Source: Cymbidium sinense
Taxonomy: Eukaryota; Streptophyta; Magnoliopsida; Asparagales; Orchidaceae
Direction of reading: 5' to 3'
Assembly: GCA_021442155.1 (NCBI GenBank)
Contig: CM038222.1
Location: 17,143,908 to 17,207,907, forward strand
DNA length: 64,000 bases
In this document: piece after piece, positions 50,581 to 61,761 of the stretch
How the letters are laid out: each line of letters starts with the position of its first letter
How positions within the stretch are numbered: the first letter of the stretch is position 1
Notes under the pieces: generated by a model
Seen by the model: the letters and a program-made list of their open reading frames with translations, nothing else
Databases searched by the model: none
What the model was told of the DNA's origin: nothing
Made by a program: the position numbers and the translations under genes

Positions 50581-51804
50581 TTTTCAATTTTTAGCCTAGG
50601 CTGGGTTATGTTTTTGACCTCTTACTTTTTAGTTGGCTTCGTGGTTGCAACTTGGTGGTTCCTATCTTTCTAGCCTAGGTTGGCTTGGTTTTTTCAGCCA
50701 TGTGGCTACTATCTTCTCTACCTTGTTACTCTAGCTTCTGGTGGATGAGATGGTTTTTGCTCTGCCTTTATTCTATTTTCTACATTAATTAGTTTATTAG
50801 CTCTCCTCTTGAACTCAAATTACTTTTTGCTAGTTGATTGTTTCATTTTTAAGTTATTTCATCATTTGTGGTTGCTCACCCTAGTTTGGCATGGTGACTA
50901 CTACTTATTGGACTTTGGCTTGAGGGCTCTTATCTTGGTTTCGTTGGTTGTTTCTTTGTTAATTAGCATTGGCCTGGTGCTTGCTAATGACTCGTTCTAG
51001 TTTTCCCTAGTTTGGAGCATGGATGGGTATTTGGATAAGGGTTGTTGTTGGTTTTTCGACATTATTCTAACCTCTCTCAGGGGTTATTGTGATTAGTCTC
51101 TTATAGTTTTTTTTTGGTGGCTTGGCTGCTAGCTCGTTGCTGGCTGATTACTCTTTATTTAATGGTGCAAGATCTGAAACTCTATGAACTATTGGCCATG
51201 GATGTTTGCTTATATTAGGTATGCTGGCTAGTATGGTTTTGATGTTACTTACCTCTTCTCTTAGGTTGGTAGCATTACACATGATTGTAACCCTTCTTTA
51301 TGAAGTTTGGATGCTCATATGTATGGTTGCCCCTTGAGATGATCCTAATTAAGCCTGAACATTCTCTTTGTCAGCTCTCTCCTTTTCTTCTCTTTATGCT
51401 TATCCTTTTTAGCTATGACTTTTGCCTTTGTAGTGTTTTACAGTTTTCTTTTATAGGCTGGATCTTTTACAGAGGGAATGGTCATTACTCAGTCAACCCA
51501 AGCATTGATACTTTGGATCTTGCTTATCTTGCTTTCTCAAAGATATCAAGAACTACTGCTGACTCATCTTTTTAATATTTTCAAGATTTGTTTTAGGCGT
51601 ACTCTATGTCTTTTTCTATTATGTTTTTTAGTTATTCTATTTTTTCTTTTGTTTTCTTTTCTTTTTTAAATGTACTAAGATGGGAGTTTAGATCTTCAGG
51701 TTTTTGGTGGCTGTGAGAATAGTAGAATTTTAGAGCTTTACCACTTTTAAGGACATTTTATCTTTTCCTTTTATAGTAATAAAATTCTAACTTTACCAAA
51801 AAAA
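50581..51804 (+). mobile_element. 5'-truncated LINE fragment (3' UTR only)
   Basis: The unique sequence starts after ACTAAACTTATTTTC. It contains no convincing ORF and ends with AATAAAATTC (51778-51787) and an A-tail at 51798-51804, followed by satellite. The internal blocks at 51285-51340 match the fragment at 862-2116. Its left end (TTTTTAGCCTAGGCTGGGTT) is the same as that of the piece at 55921-56515. An ordinary 5'-truncated insertion fits the right end; the shared left end points to later duplication of the locus. Confidence 0.75.
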
Positions 51805-52183
51805 CCATAAACAATCCTACTTCCTAAACCCTAAACCCAAACCCTAAACCCTAAACCCTAAACACTAAACTTTAAACCATAAACCTTAAACCCTAAAACA
51901 CTCAACTCTAAACCCAAACCCTAAACCCTAAACCCTAAACCAACCCTAAACCCTAAAAACCTAAACCCTAAAGCCTAAACACTAAACCCTAAACCCTAAA
52001 CCATAAAAGCATAAAACCTTAAACTTTAAACTCTAAATCCTAAACCCTAGGCCTTAAACCCGTAACCTTAAGACTTAAACCCTAAACTCGAAACCCTAAA
52101 CCTAAACTTTAAGTAATTAAATAAATTAAAAAATAAACCTAAAAACTAAAACCCAATAAACCAAAACCTAAACCTAAGCCCTA
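51805..52183 (+). repeat. CCCTAAA-rich block before GRP copy 11
   Basis: Mostly CCCTAAA with small variants. The GRP left flank (AAGTAATTAAATAAATTAAA) is near 52111, and AAGCCCTAAGAATGGG leads into the GRP fragment. No gene is present. Confidence 0.84.
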
Positions 52184-52622
52184 AGAATGGGTAAAATCTT
52201 GACGACAGGAACATCACTATCAACCAGGCTCAATCTAGATCTGGTGGTGGAGGCGAAGGTTGAGGTGGCGATTATCATAGTGGTGGTGGGAGATCTCGAG
52301 GTGCTGGCAGATATGGAGGTGGTGGTCGGAGTAGTGGTGGTTATGGAGATAGGACGAGGGACGGAGGTTATGGCGGAGGGAGAGATCGGAGATATGATGG
52401 TGGATCCCGCTATTTGAGAGGTCAGGGTGGTTTTGATGGGTATTGGAGAAACTAAAGAACGATCGATCTGATCTGCTGCTTATGGAACCATGTCTTCATA
52501 GTAGAGATAGTTCTAGTTATCTAGGGTTTTTGATTTGCTCTATGCGTGCTCAATTTTTATCTATGTTATTGCTTATGTCTTAGAAAACATGGTGTGTTAC
52601 ATAGTAAATGAAATCAAAAAAA
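52184..52622 (+). pseudogene. GRP retrocopy 11 (clearest reading frame to the natural stop)
   Basis: The frame AAT GGG TAA reads NG, stop, NLDDRNITINQAQSRSGGGG, EG, stop, GGDYHSGGGRSRGAGRYGGG, GRSSGGYGDRTRDGGYGGG, RDRRYDGGSRYLRGQGGFDG, YWRN, stop. This shows the original arrangement: the RRM C-terminal end, then a Gly/Tyr/Arg/Ser-rich tail of about 80 residues. Known plant GR-RBPs of this type bind RNA through the RRM and use the glycine-rich tail for protein and RNA contacts; none of that can work here without the RRM. The 3' UTR is cut short at AAATGAAATCAAAAAAACCC. Confidence 0.8.
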
Positions 52623-55600
52623 CCCAAAACTCAAAACCCAAAATAAAAACCTCAACCCTAAACCTAAAACCTAAACACTAAATCCTAAACCCTAAACACT
52701 AAAAACCTTAAACCCTAAACCCTAAACCCTAAAACCCAAAACACTAAACCCTAAACCCTAAACCCTAAAACCTAAACCCTAAACCCTAAACCCTAAAACC
52801 TAAAACCTAAATAAAACTTACATAAAAATAAACCTAAAAAATAAACCTAAAAATAAAACATAAAAATAAATCAAATAATTAAACCTAAACCCTAAAAAAA
52901 AACCTAAACCTAAAATAAAAATAAACCTAAACCTAAACCTAAACTAAAATAAATTAAACCTAAACCTTAACTAAATAAAATAAAATAAACTAAAAATATA
53001 CCAAAACCTAAACTAAACAAGAAAACCTTAAAATAAACTGAAAATAAAAACCTAACACCTAAACTTAAAAAATAAAATAAAAACCTAAATCTAAACCTAA
53101 AAATAAAAAATAAAACTTAAACCTAAAAAATAAAATAAAAATAATGCTAAACTAAAAAATAAACCTAAACCTAAACCTCAACTTTAAAAATAAATTAAAA
53201 TAAAAAACTAAAATAAAATAACTAAACATAAAATAAATAAACCATAAAACCCTTAAACCTAACCCCAAAATCCTAAACCCTAAACCCTAAAAGCTAAAAA
53301 CCTAAATCTAAACTAAATAAAACCTAAAAATTAAATAAATAAAAAAACCTAAACAAAATTAAAATAAAATAAAAATTAAAATAAAAACTTAAACTAAAAC
53401 CTAAACCTACACCTAAACCAAAACCTAAACTTAAAAATAAAATAAAATAAAATAAGATAAATAAAAACTAAACTAAAATAACATAAATAAAAACTTAAAC
53501 TAAACTAAAAAAACTTAAATAAAATAAAAACTAAAGCTAAAATAAAAATAAAATTAAAATATATCTAAAATAAAATAAAATGAAATCTAAATAAAAACCT
53601 TATCCTAAAAAATAAACCTAAAAATAAATAAAAATAAAACCTAAACCCAAAACTAAAAAAAATCTAAACCTAAAATAAAAATAAAATAAAATAAACCTAA
53701 CTCTAAACTAAAATAAACTAAACCTAAACCTAAACCTAAAATAAATTAAACATAAACCTAAACCTAAACTAAATAAAATAAAATAAATAAAAAATAAAAA
53801 TAAACCTAAACTAAAATATGAAACCTTAAAATAATCCTAAAATAAGAACGTTTAACCTAAACATAAAAAATTAAAATAAAAACCTAAACATAAACCTAAA
53901 AATAAAAAAATAAAACATAAACCTATAAAATAAAATAAAAATAAAACTTAACTAAAATATAAAACCTAAACTAAAAAAAACAAACCTAAAATCAATAAAA
54001 TAAACTAAATAAAAATAAAAAATAAAATAAACTAAAATAGATCAATAAAAACTAAATAAGCCTAAATTTATCAGTTTACTTATTATGAAAATAATAAAAA
54101 AATAAAAATAATAAAAATTTAAATTAAAAAACCCTAACCTTAAACCCTAAACCTTAAAACTAACCCTAAACTCTAAAACCTAAAACCTAAAACCCACAAC
54201 CCTAAACCCTAAACCCTAAACCCCAAACCCTAAACCTTAAACCCTAAACCCAAAACCCTAAACCCAAAAAAACAAAAAAATCTAAACCTAAACAAAATAA
54301 GACCTAAAAATAAAATAAATAAATAAACCTAAACTTAAAAAAACCTAAAAAAAAACTTAAAAAAAGAAAAAATGAAAATAAAACATAAACATAATCCTAA
54401 AATAAAAATAATACTAAACTTAAAAAATAAATTAAAATAAAACTAAACTAAAAAAATAAATCAAAACTTAAACCTAAGAAAATAAACTAAAGTAAAGAAC
54501 CTAAATAAATAAACTTGAAATAAATAAATTAAATAAAAAATAAAATAAACCTAGATAAAATAAAATAGAAAATAAACTAAAATAAATAAAAAAAAAAATA
54601 AACCCTAAACCTATGGTTTACTAAATTTAAAAAAAATTGAAAAATCAAAAAAAAAAAGCTCTCACCCTAAACCCAAACCTAAACCCAAACCCACACCCCC
54701 CAAAAAACTAAACTATAAACCCTAAAAACCTAAAAACCTAAACCCAAGCAAAATAAAACCTAAAAATAAAATAAATAAAAATACTTAAACCTAAATAAAA
54801 TAAACTAAAAACATAAACTAAAACCTAAATAAAATAAAATAAAATAAAATAAACTAAAAATAAACCTAAAAAAAATAAACTTAAAAATAAAATAAATAAA
54901 AACCTAAACTAAACTAGAAAATAAAATAAAAATAAAAATAAAAAACCTAAATAAAATACTACATAAAAATAAAAAAATAAATTATACCTAAAATAAAATA
55001 AATAAAACTAAAAAAAAACTAAACCTAAAAATAAATTAAAATAAAACATAAACCCTAAACTAAAAAAACCTAAACAAATAAAATAAATAAACCTAAACCT
55101 AAACTAAAATAAACTAAATTAAAATAAATAAATCCTAAATCTAAACCAAAAATAAACTAAACCTAAACCTTCAACTAACTAAATTAAAATAAACTAAAAA
55201 TAAACCTAAACCTAAACTAAAAAAAATATAACTAAAATAACCCTAAAATAAAAAAAAACTTAAAAGTAAAATAAAAACCCTTAACTTAAAATAAAAAAAT
55301 TAAACCAAACCTAAAAATAAAATAAAAATAAAACTAAGCTAAAAAATAAACATGGACACTAAACCTAACAAATAAACTAAGATAAAAAATCAAAACTAAA
55401 ATAAAAAACTAAACTAAATAAAATTAAAAATAAACCTAAATAAAATTAAAAATAAATTAAAATAAAATAGGTAAAAATAAAATAAATAAACCCAAACCTA
55501 CTTGTTTACTTAATTTTTTAAAAAACCATAATCCTAAAATAAACCCGAAACCCTAAACCATAAACACTAAACCCTAAAAAACACTAAACCTTAAACCTTA

Positions 55601-55920
55601 AACCCTAAAACCGTAAACCCTAAACCCAAAACCCTAAAAATCCATAAACCCTAATCCCAAAATAGTAAACCCTAAAAAACTTTAAACCATAAACCCCAAA
55701 CCCTAAAATCCTAAACCTTAAAAAACATTAAACCCTAAACCCCCTAGAACTCTAAACCCTTAACCCTACAACTCTAAACCCTAAACCATAAACCCTAAAC
55801 TTTAAACCCTAAACCCTATAACCTAAACATTAAACCATCAAAACAATGAACCCTAAAGCCTAAACTCTAAATGCTAATCCCTAAGATCTAACATTAAACC
55901 CTAAACCCTAAACCCTAAAC
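52623..55920 (+). repeat. Telomere-like satellite, 3.3 kb without a GRP copy
   Basis: CCCTAAA blocks lie at 52680-52800, 53250-53300, 54130-54270, 54660-54740 and 55520-55920. A-rich blocks lie between, with boundary motifs at about 54068-54086 (TATCAGTTTACTTATTATG), 54610-54630 (CCTATGGTTTACTAAATTT) and 55497-55516 (CTACTTGTTTACTTAATTTT). No gene is present. Confidence 0.84.
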
Positions 55921-56515
55921 TTATTTTTACTTTTTGGCTTGAGCTGGGTAATGTTTTTGACCTCTTTCTTTTGGGTTGGCGTGGTGGTTACTACCTTGGT
56001 GGTTCAAGTCTTTCTAGCCTAGGTTGTCTTAGTTTTGTTGGCCGAGTGGCTGCTATCTAATCTGCCTTATTACTTTGATTGTTGGTGGATGAGATAGTTT
56101 CTTCTCTAGCTTTATTCTATTTTTTGCACTACTTTGTTTTTTGGAACTCATCTTGAACTCAAATTACTTGTTGTTAATTTTTCATGGTTTGATGTGTGGC
56201 CTTCCTAGTGGGAACTATTGTTGGTTGTTGCCTTTCTAAGCTTTCTTTTGGAGAATATCATGCCTACTTTTTTAGGGGTTGCCTCCTAGTTCCTTGATAT
56301 TTATTGCTGGATACTTCTTTTCACTTTATTTTTTTGTTTGGTTATTCTCCTAAGATTAGCCTCAACTTAGTGCAGTGTTTGCAGCACATTTTGTGTTATT
56401 ATTATGCTTCTTGTCAGGTTAGTCTTTATTTCCAGGGAAGTTGGGTATTTCGGCTAGTCCTGGCTAACTGCTGCTATTGCCTTTCTATGGTGGTTGTGCT
56501 TCTTTTCTAAATCCT
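55921..56515 (+). mobile_element. LINE 3'-UTR fragment lacking both LINE ends
   Basis: The left end (CTTATTTTTACTTTTTGGCT, TGAGCTGGGTAATGTTTTTG) matches the left end of the 50581 fragment, as does the segment TTCTAGCCTAGGTTG. After about 300 bp the two diverge or differ by deletion. The piece stops at GTGCTTCTTTTCTAAATCC without AATAAAATTC or an A-tail. The short ORF at 56304-56510 is T-rich and not a credible gene. Confidence 0.68.
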
Positions 56516-57825
56516 AAATTAACCTTGAACACTATTTATAATCCCCTATAATCTACAACCCTAAACACTAAACCGTAGTATAAATCCTAAATCATTAACT
56601 TTCCCTAAACATAAAACCCCACTCCCTACCTAAACCCAAACCACCCTAAATACCTCAGCCCACCCTAAACCCTAAAACCATGGTAACCTAAACCATGAAA
56701 CTACCCACTAAACCACCTAGGCCAGAGCAGCCCACAACTTAAACCTGACTCGACCAAAAACCCTAAACCCTAGGCTCTAACTAAGGCCCTGGGCTCACTC
56801 TAAACTTAAACTAAACCCCCACAACCCTAGCCCTGACTGGGCCCTTGACCAACCCTGGGCCTAAAACCCTGGGCTAATCTAAACTCTAGGCCTGGGCCCC
56901 AGGCCCTAATACCCTGGGCTCTAGGCATTGACCTAAACTAGGCCACACCACTGGGCCTAAAAAACATAAAACCTAAACTGTTTTAAATAAGTCCTAAAAA
57001 GATAAAATAATAAACCTAAACCTAAATAAGATAAGATAAAATAAATAAAACCTAAACTAAACCTAAAAGAATATAATGTAAATCAATAAAAATAAAGTAA
57101 AATAAAAAAATAAAGATCAAAACTAAAGTAAAATAAACCTTAGAATTTAAAAAAAGATAAATAAACACATGAATAAATAAATAAATAAATAAACCACAAA
57201 ACCATGTAGCCAAATCTGATACTCTAAACCCTAACTTAGGCCTTTACAGTACACTAAATCCAGGCTCTAAGCCCTGAGCCCTAGGCCTACCAGGCCATGA
57301 CCCTAGCCCAGGCCCAGGCCACCATGGAATCCTAAAGGCCTAAACCTTAGCTCTAAAAGAGGCAACCTAACCCAGGACTGACCCAGGCCCTAAACCCTAA
57401 AAGATAAACCATAAACCACTAGCAGGCCACTAGGCCCAAACTGACCCAGGCCCAGGCCAACCCATGCAGATGATCATTAAACCCAGTCTTAAACTGAAAC
57501 ACAGGCTGAGCCCTTAACATTAAAGCTCACTTTAAATCTTTAAACTTAAATAACCCAAACCCTGAGCCTAACATTAAACCCTAAATCCTACCCAAAGCAT
57601 AAATCCTAAAACCCTAAACGTGGCTCTGTTGTGATGCTGGGCTCCCACCAATAAACCCACCCCGTCTAAACCTAAAGTATTTAAATAAAATAAAAAATAA
57701 ACCTGATCCCTAAAACATAACAAACCTAAGCCTAAACCAAAACTCTAAAGTAATTAAATAAATAAAAAATTAAACCTAAACCCTCTAACCTAATAAGCCT
57801 AAACCTAAACCTAAACCTAAACCCT
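56516..57825 (+). repeat. Telomere-like satellite with GC-rich variant patches
   Basis: CCCTAAA with CCACCC variants lies at 56516-56690. GC-rich CCCTGGG, CCCTAGG and GGCCC patches lie at 56690-56960 and 57230-57520. A-rich repeat with AGATAAA words lies at 56990-57190. The GRP left flank is present twice (about 57677 and 57746, the second AAAGTAATTAAATAAATAAA), consistent with a small duplication. No gene is present. Confidence 0.8.
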
Positions 57826-58275
57826 AATTATGGGCAAAACTTTGATGGCAAGGACATCACCGTCAACCAGGCTCAGTCTAGATATGGTAGTGGAGGCAAA
57901 GGCAGAGGCGGTAGTTATCATAGTGGTGGTCAGAGTAGTGGTGGTTATCAAGGCGGGAGGAATGATGGAGGTTATAGCTGCTGTGGTGGTGGAGGGATAA
58001 ATCAAGATATGATGGTGAATCCCACCACTCGAGAGGCTAGGGTTATTCTGATGTGCACTAGAGAAACTAAAAAATGGTCAATCCAATTTGCTGCTTATAG
58101 AGCTGTGTCTTCATAATTGATACAGTTCTAGTTATCTAAGAATTTTGATTTTCTCTATGTGTGCTCATTTTTTATCTATGTTGTCGCTTGTGTCTTAGAA
58201 AACTTGGTGGGTTACTTGGCTGATCAAATTAAAAAAAAGAAATGTTTAATCTAAATTTGTTCTATGTTAGAAAAA
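57826..58275 (+). pseudogene. GRP retrocopy 12 (retains CAA codon; RRM end fully open)
   Basis: The frame TAT GGG CAA reads YGQNFDGKDITVNQAQSRYG, SGGKGRGGSYHSGGQSSGGY, QGGRNDGGYSCCGGGG without a stop. This is the most intact RRM-end/glycine-tail junction in the window and the main basis for the GR-RBP call. A one-base loss near 57990 shifts the frame so the GYDGGS segment reads INQDMMV. One glycine-rich module (about 40 bp, SGGVGGYGGG in other copies) is absent. The 3' UTR is complete and ends in an A-run at 58269-58275. Confidence 0.8.
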
Positions 58276-60068
58276 AACTAAAAACCCTAAACTCTAAACT
58301 AAAACCTAAATCCTAAACCAAAAACCTATACCCAAAACCCTAAACCCTAAAAACCATAAAAACCCTAAACCCCTAAATCTTTAAAAGACCAACCACAGCA
58401 CAAAACTAAACCCACTGAGCCAAATCTACCCTAACCCTAATTCCTAACCCTACCCTAGGCTCCTACAAGGCCCTAACCACCCTAAACCCTGGGCCCCAGC
58501 CCACACCTACCACTGGGCCCTAAATCCTACCCAGGCTTTGGGATGTAAAACCTGGGCCTAAAGCGTGAGCCCTAAACCTACACTGGGCCCACCCAGGCCT
58601 TGACCAGTCCTGACCCCAATGGGCCACTGGGCCAGCCAGGCCACGGGGCATGGGCCACTTAAAACCTAAATCAGTATTAAATAAATCTCAAAATAAGATA
58701 AATGAGCCAGGCTAAACATAAATAGATAAAGATAAAATAAATAAAATAAGCCTGAGCTTTAAAATGGCATAAAGATAATAATAAAATAAAATAAGATAGA
58801 TAAAATAAAAGCCTAAACTAGGCTTAAATAAAATAAACCTGGAATAAACTTAAAAGATAAAACTAGGCTTAAAATAAAATAAATAAATGACCAAAATTAA
58901 CCAAGATAAAAATAAATGCACTAAGGCTTAAACCCTATCTAAAGTGGGCAGGCCAGATCCTGACACTAAATGTTAAACTCTAAGCCCTGAGCCATGACTT
59001 ATGACCCTACCATGAGCCCTAAACTGGCGCTACCCAGGCAAACCACAGGCCAGCCAGATCCAGGCCATGACCCTACCCTAGCCACTGACCCTAAAGCCAT
59101 AAACCCTGGACTAAATCAATGACCACTGGCCTTTAAAAATCTCACTAACCTGGACACTGGGCCTGACAGGCCATGGCTTAAATCATAGATCCTAGATCCT
59201 GAGCCAATGAGCCTGACTCTACAGGCCATGCACTGAGCTCCAGGCCCTGAGCTGACACTGAGCCACACTGGGCCACAGGCCACAAACTTAAAGATCCTAC
59301 TGGCCACCCTAGGCCACAGGCACGGGACTGGGCCACAGGCCACTGGACACAGAGGCCTAGGCTAAATGATATCCTAAAGAGAATAAAGGCGACAGCATAA
59401 GATAAGATAAAATAAAGCCTAAAGCCTAGGCTTGTAAGATGTGGATGAATGATAAATTAATAAATAAAGGCCTAAACTAAAGATAAAATAAAGATAAAGG
59501 CTTGGATAAAAGGCATAAATAAATCAAACTAAATGTAATAAAATGCAATCACAAGATAAATTATAATAAAGATCACGGGGAGCCTTAGGGGATCCTGAGC
59601 CTTAGGCCTGAGCCCTGAGCCTTAGATCTTGGGCCTTAAACCACTGAGCTCTAGGTCATGAGCCCTAAGTCCTGGGCTCTGATCCTGGGCTCTAGGCCAA
59701 AGCCAGGCTAATGAGGCCTTAGGCATGGGCTGTGACCACTGAGCCTGGCCACTGAGCCTTGGCTGGGCCACCCTTGCCTGGGCCCTGGGTTTTGGAGTCC
59801 CAGATTGACCTAGGCCCTGATCTGCCCACAAACCACTGCCTGGGCCCTGGCCATGCAGCTGACCTAAACCATGGGCCCTGGGCTAAACCCTGGTCATGGG
59901 CCTTAAAATGTGAGCCACTAACTAATAAAACCCAGGCTATTAACCTAATCTAGGCCCTCTGGGCCCTGGCCCTAAAACCCTGGGCCACCTCTCTCCCAAA
60001 CCCTACCCACATTACACACTAAACCCCAAAATGCTAAATCCTAAGCCCCCACAAACCTAAACTAAACC
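58276..60068 (+). repeat. Mixed telomere-like and GC-rich variant satellite before LINE D
   Basis: CCCTAAA lies at 58280-58480. GC-rich patches lie at 58480-58660, 58930-59370 and 59580-60000, with words such as CCCTGAG, CCACTGAG, CCCTGGG and GGCCTTAGG. The A-rich stretches between them (58670-58920, 59370-59580) are unusually rich in AGATAA and GATAAA. ORFs in the GC-rich patches are compositional. No gene is present. Confidence 0.78.
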
Positions 60069-60204
60069 TCCCTCTCTCTCTCACTCTTTTCATGTTCCCT
60101 TTCAATTTTCTTGCGGTTTGGCCGCTCCTCGGCCTTCCTCGATCATATTTTCTAGTTTATTGCTCTCAGTTTGGCCGCTTCAATGATTTTTTCTTGATAT
60201 TACA

Positions 60205-61691
60205 ATGGCAGAGGCACCACTTTTCCTGCAATCGAGCTCATCAAACTTGGAGGCATCGGCTAAGCCTTCTGATCTACAAGGTAATTTGGATCTGACTTCA
60301 TCCATTATTGCACTTACTGTTAAGTCCTTCAAGGATGCATTATCTGGTAAGAACATTTTCTCTAATACTTCAGTTAACTTAATCTCAACTTCCTTTCATA
60401 GAATGCCAACTGTAATGTGCTCAGATCTTGATGTGGAAAAATTGGCAAAACCCATTGAATTTTCATTAGTTGGAAAATTTTCCTTACATCGCCCGACTCT
60501 TGACAAAATCTGATCCTTTTTTCATAGCCTAAAGCTTTTAGGAGATTTCACTATCAGTTTGATCGATCCTAGGCATATCCTTATTCAACTATTGAATGAT
60601 TTAGACTACTCAAGAGTCTTTGCTCATCGCTCCTATTTTGTGTACAATTGTCAAATGAGGCTCTTGAAATGGTCACCTATTTTTGATGTCAAAGAGGAAT
60701 CCCCCTATTGTTCCTTTATGGCTAGCATTTCCATACATGAGGATACATTATGTTACCCATCAAGTCCTATTTGCAGTTGGGGCTCTCTTTGGTAGGCCCC
60801 TTCAAATTGATCAAGCCACCGCCGCAAGATCTCGGCCATCAGTTGCACGTATCTTGGTTGAGATTGATATTACCAAAAAGTATCCTAAAGAAGTTTGGAT
60901 CGGCTTGAAAAAAATTGGGTATAATCAAAAAGTGTAATTTGAAAATTTCCCTATTTTTTGCACACACTGTAAGATCCATGGTCGTGATCACCCTGAATAC
61001 TTTGTGTTACACCCAAATCTTAAAAAGAATAAATTGTCGGATCCTAATCCCACTCTAAGAAATGAAAAAAACCAATAAGTTCGCTTATGTGCCTAATGCT
61101 ACTCAAAATGGAACTCACCCTCCTACCCCTACTCCTTTACTATCTCGATTTGCCTATTGGAGAACAATGCACGGTAAAAATAATGATATTGAGGTTTGTG
61201 AGGAAACTAATGATAACTTATTTATCATTACTCCTACTTATAATAATTTAGCATCACAAGACAATCCATTGACACATATGAATCATAATGGTGATTTGAA
61301 TGGGAATCTTTAGTTGGATCAAAATCTCAAAACTAATTCTGAAATTGTTCTAAAAAATGTTGATACTTTGGTGACTGACCAAAATCTGAATAATCATCAT
61401 GTAAATGAGAATGAAATTTGTGCTATTAATCGTGTCACAACCTCTCCTTCTATTACCCTACAAAGTGATATCCATGCTAATCCAATTTCTCAACCTAACT
61501 CTAATACTGAACAAGGAGAAATCACCATTAGGAATGCTTTGTGAATCGCTCCTATTAAATATCACAACCACTCCCTTTCACATTGGACATAGATAGGGCC
61601 TTTTCATTATTAAAAAAAATCCCTTAAAGCTAGAATGTTCACTAATAGCTCCACTAGAACCACTCGATCTTCTCTAACTTCCCACAAATAA
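60205..61691 (+). pseudogene. LINE copy D ORF1 (DUF4283 plus zinc knuckle), several stops
   Basis: The ATG at 60205 gives MAEAPLFLQSSSSNLEASAK. The domain order is complete: VKSFKDALSGKNIFSNTSVN, MCSDLDVEKLAKPIEFSLVG, KFSLHRPTLDKI, stop, SFFHSLK, LIDPRHILIQLLNDLDYSRV, MRLLKWSPIFDVKEES, a frameshift near 60705, MRIHYVTHQVLFAVGALFG, RPLQIDQATAARSRPSVARI and EIDITKKYPKEVWIGL. A degenerate knuckle follows (CTHCKIHGRDHPEYF, about 60959-61003): the first two Cys are kept, the His and last Cys positions are altered. The acidic C-terminal linker ends near the TAA at 61689-61691, about 70 bp before ORF2. Confidence 0.8.
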
Positions 61692-61761
61692 TTGCTTCAT
61701 GCTCTCTTTTTCTTCTCCTTCAAGTTTTTTGTTATCTCTTTTATTTTCCTTCCACCTTATT

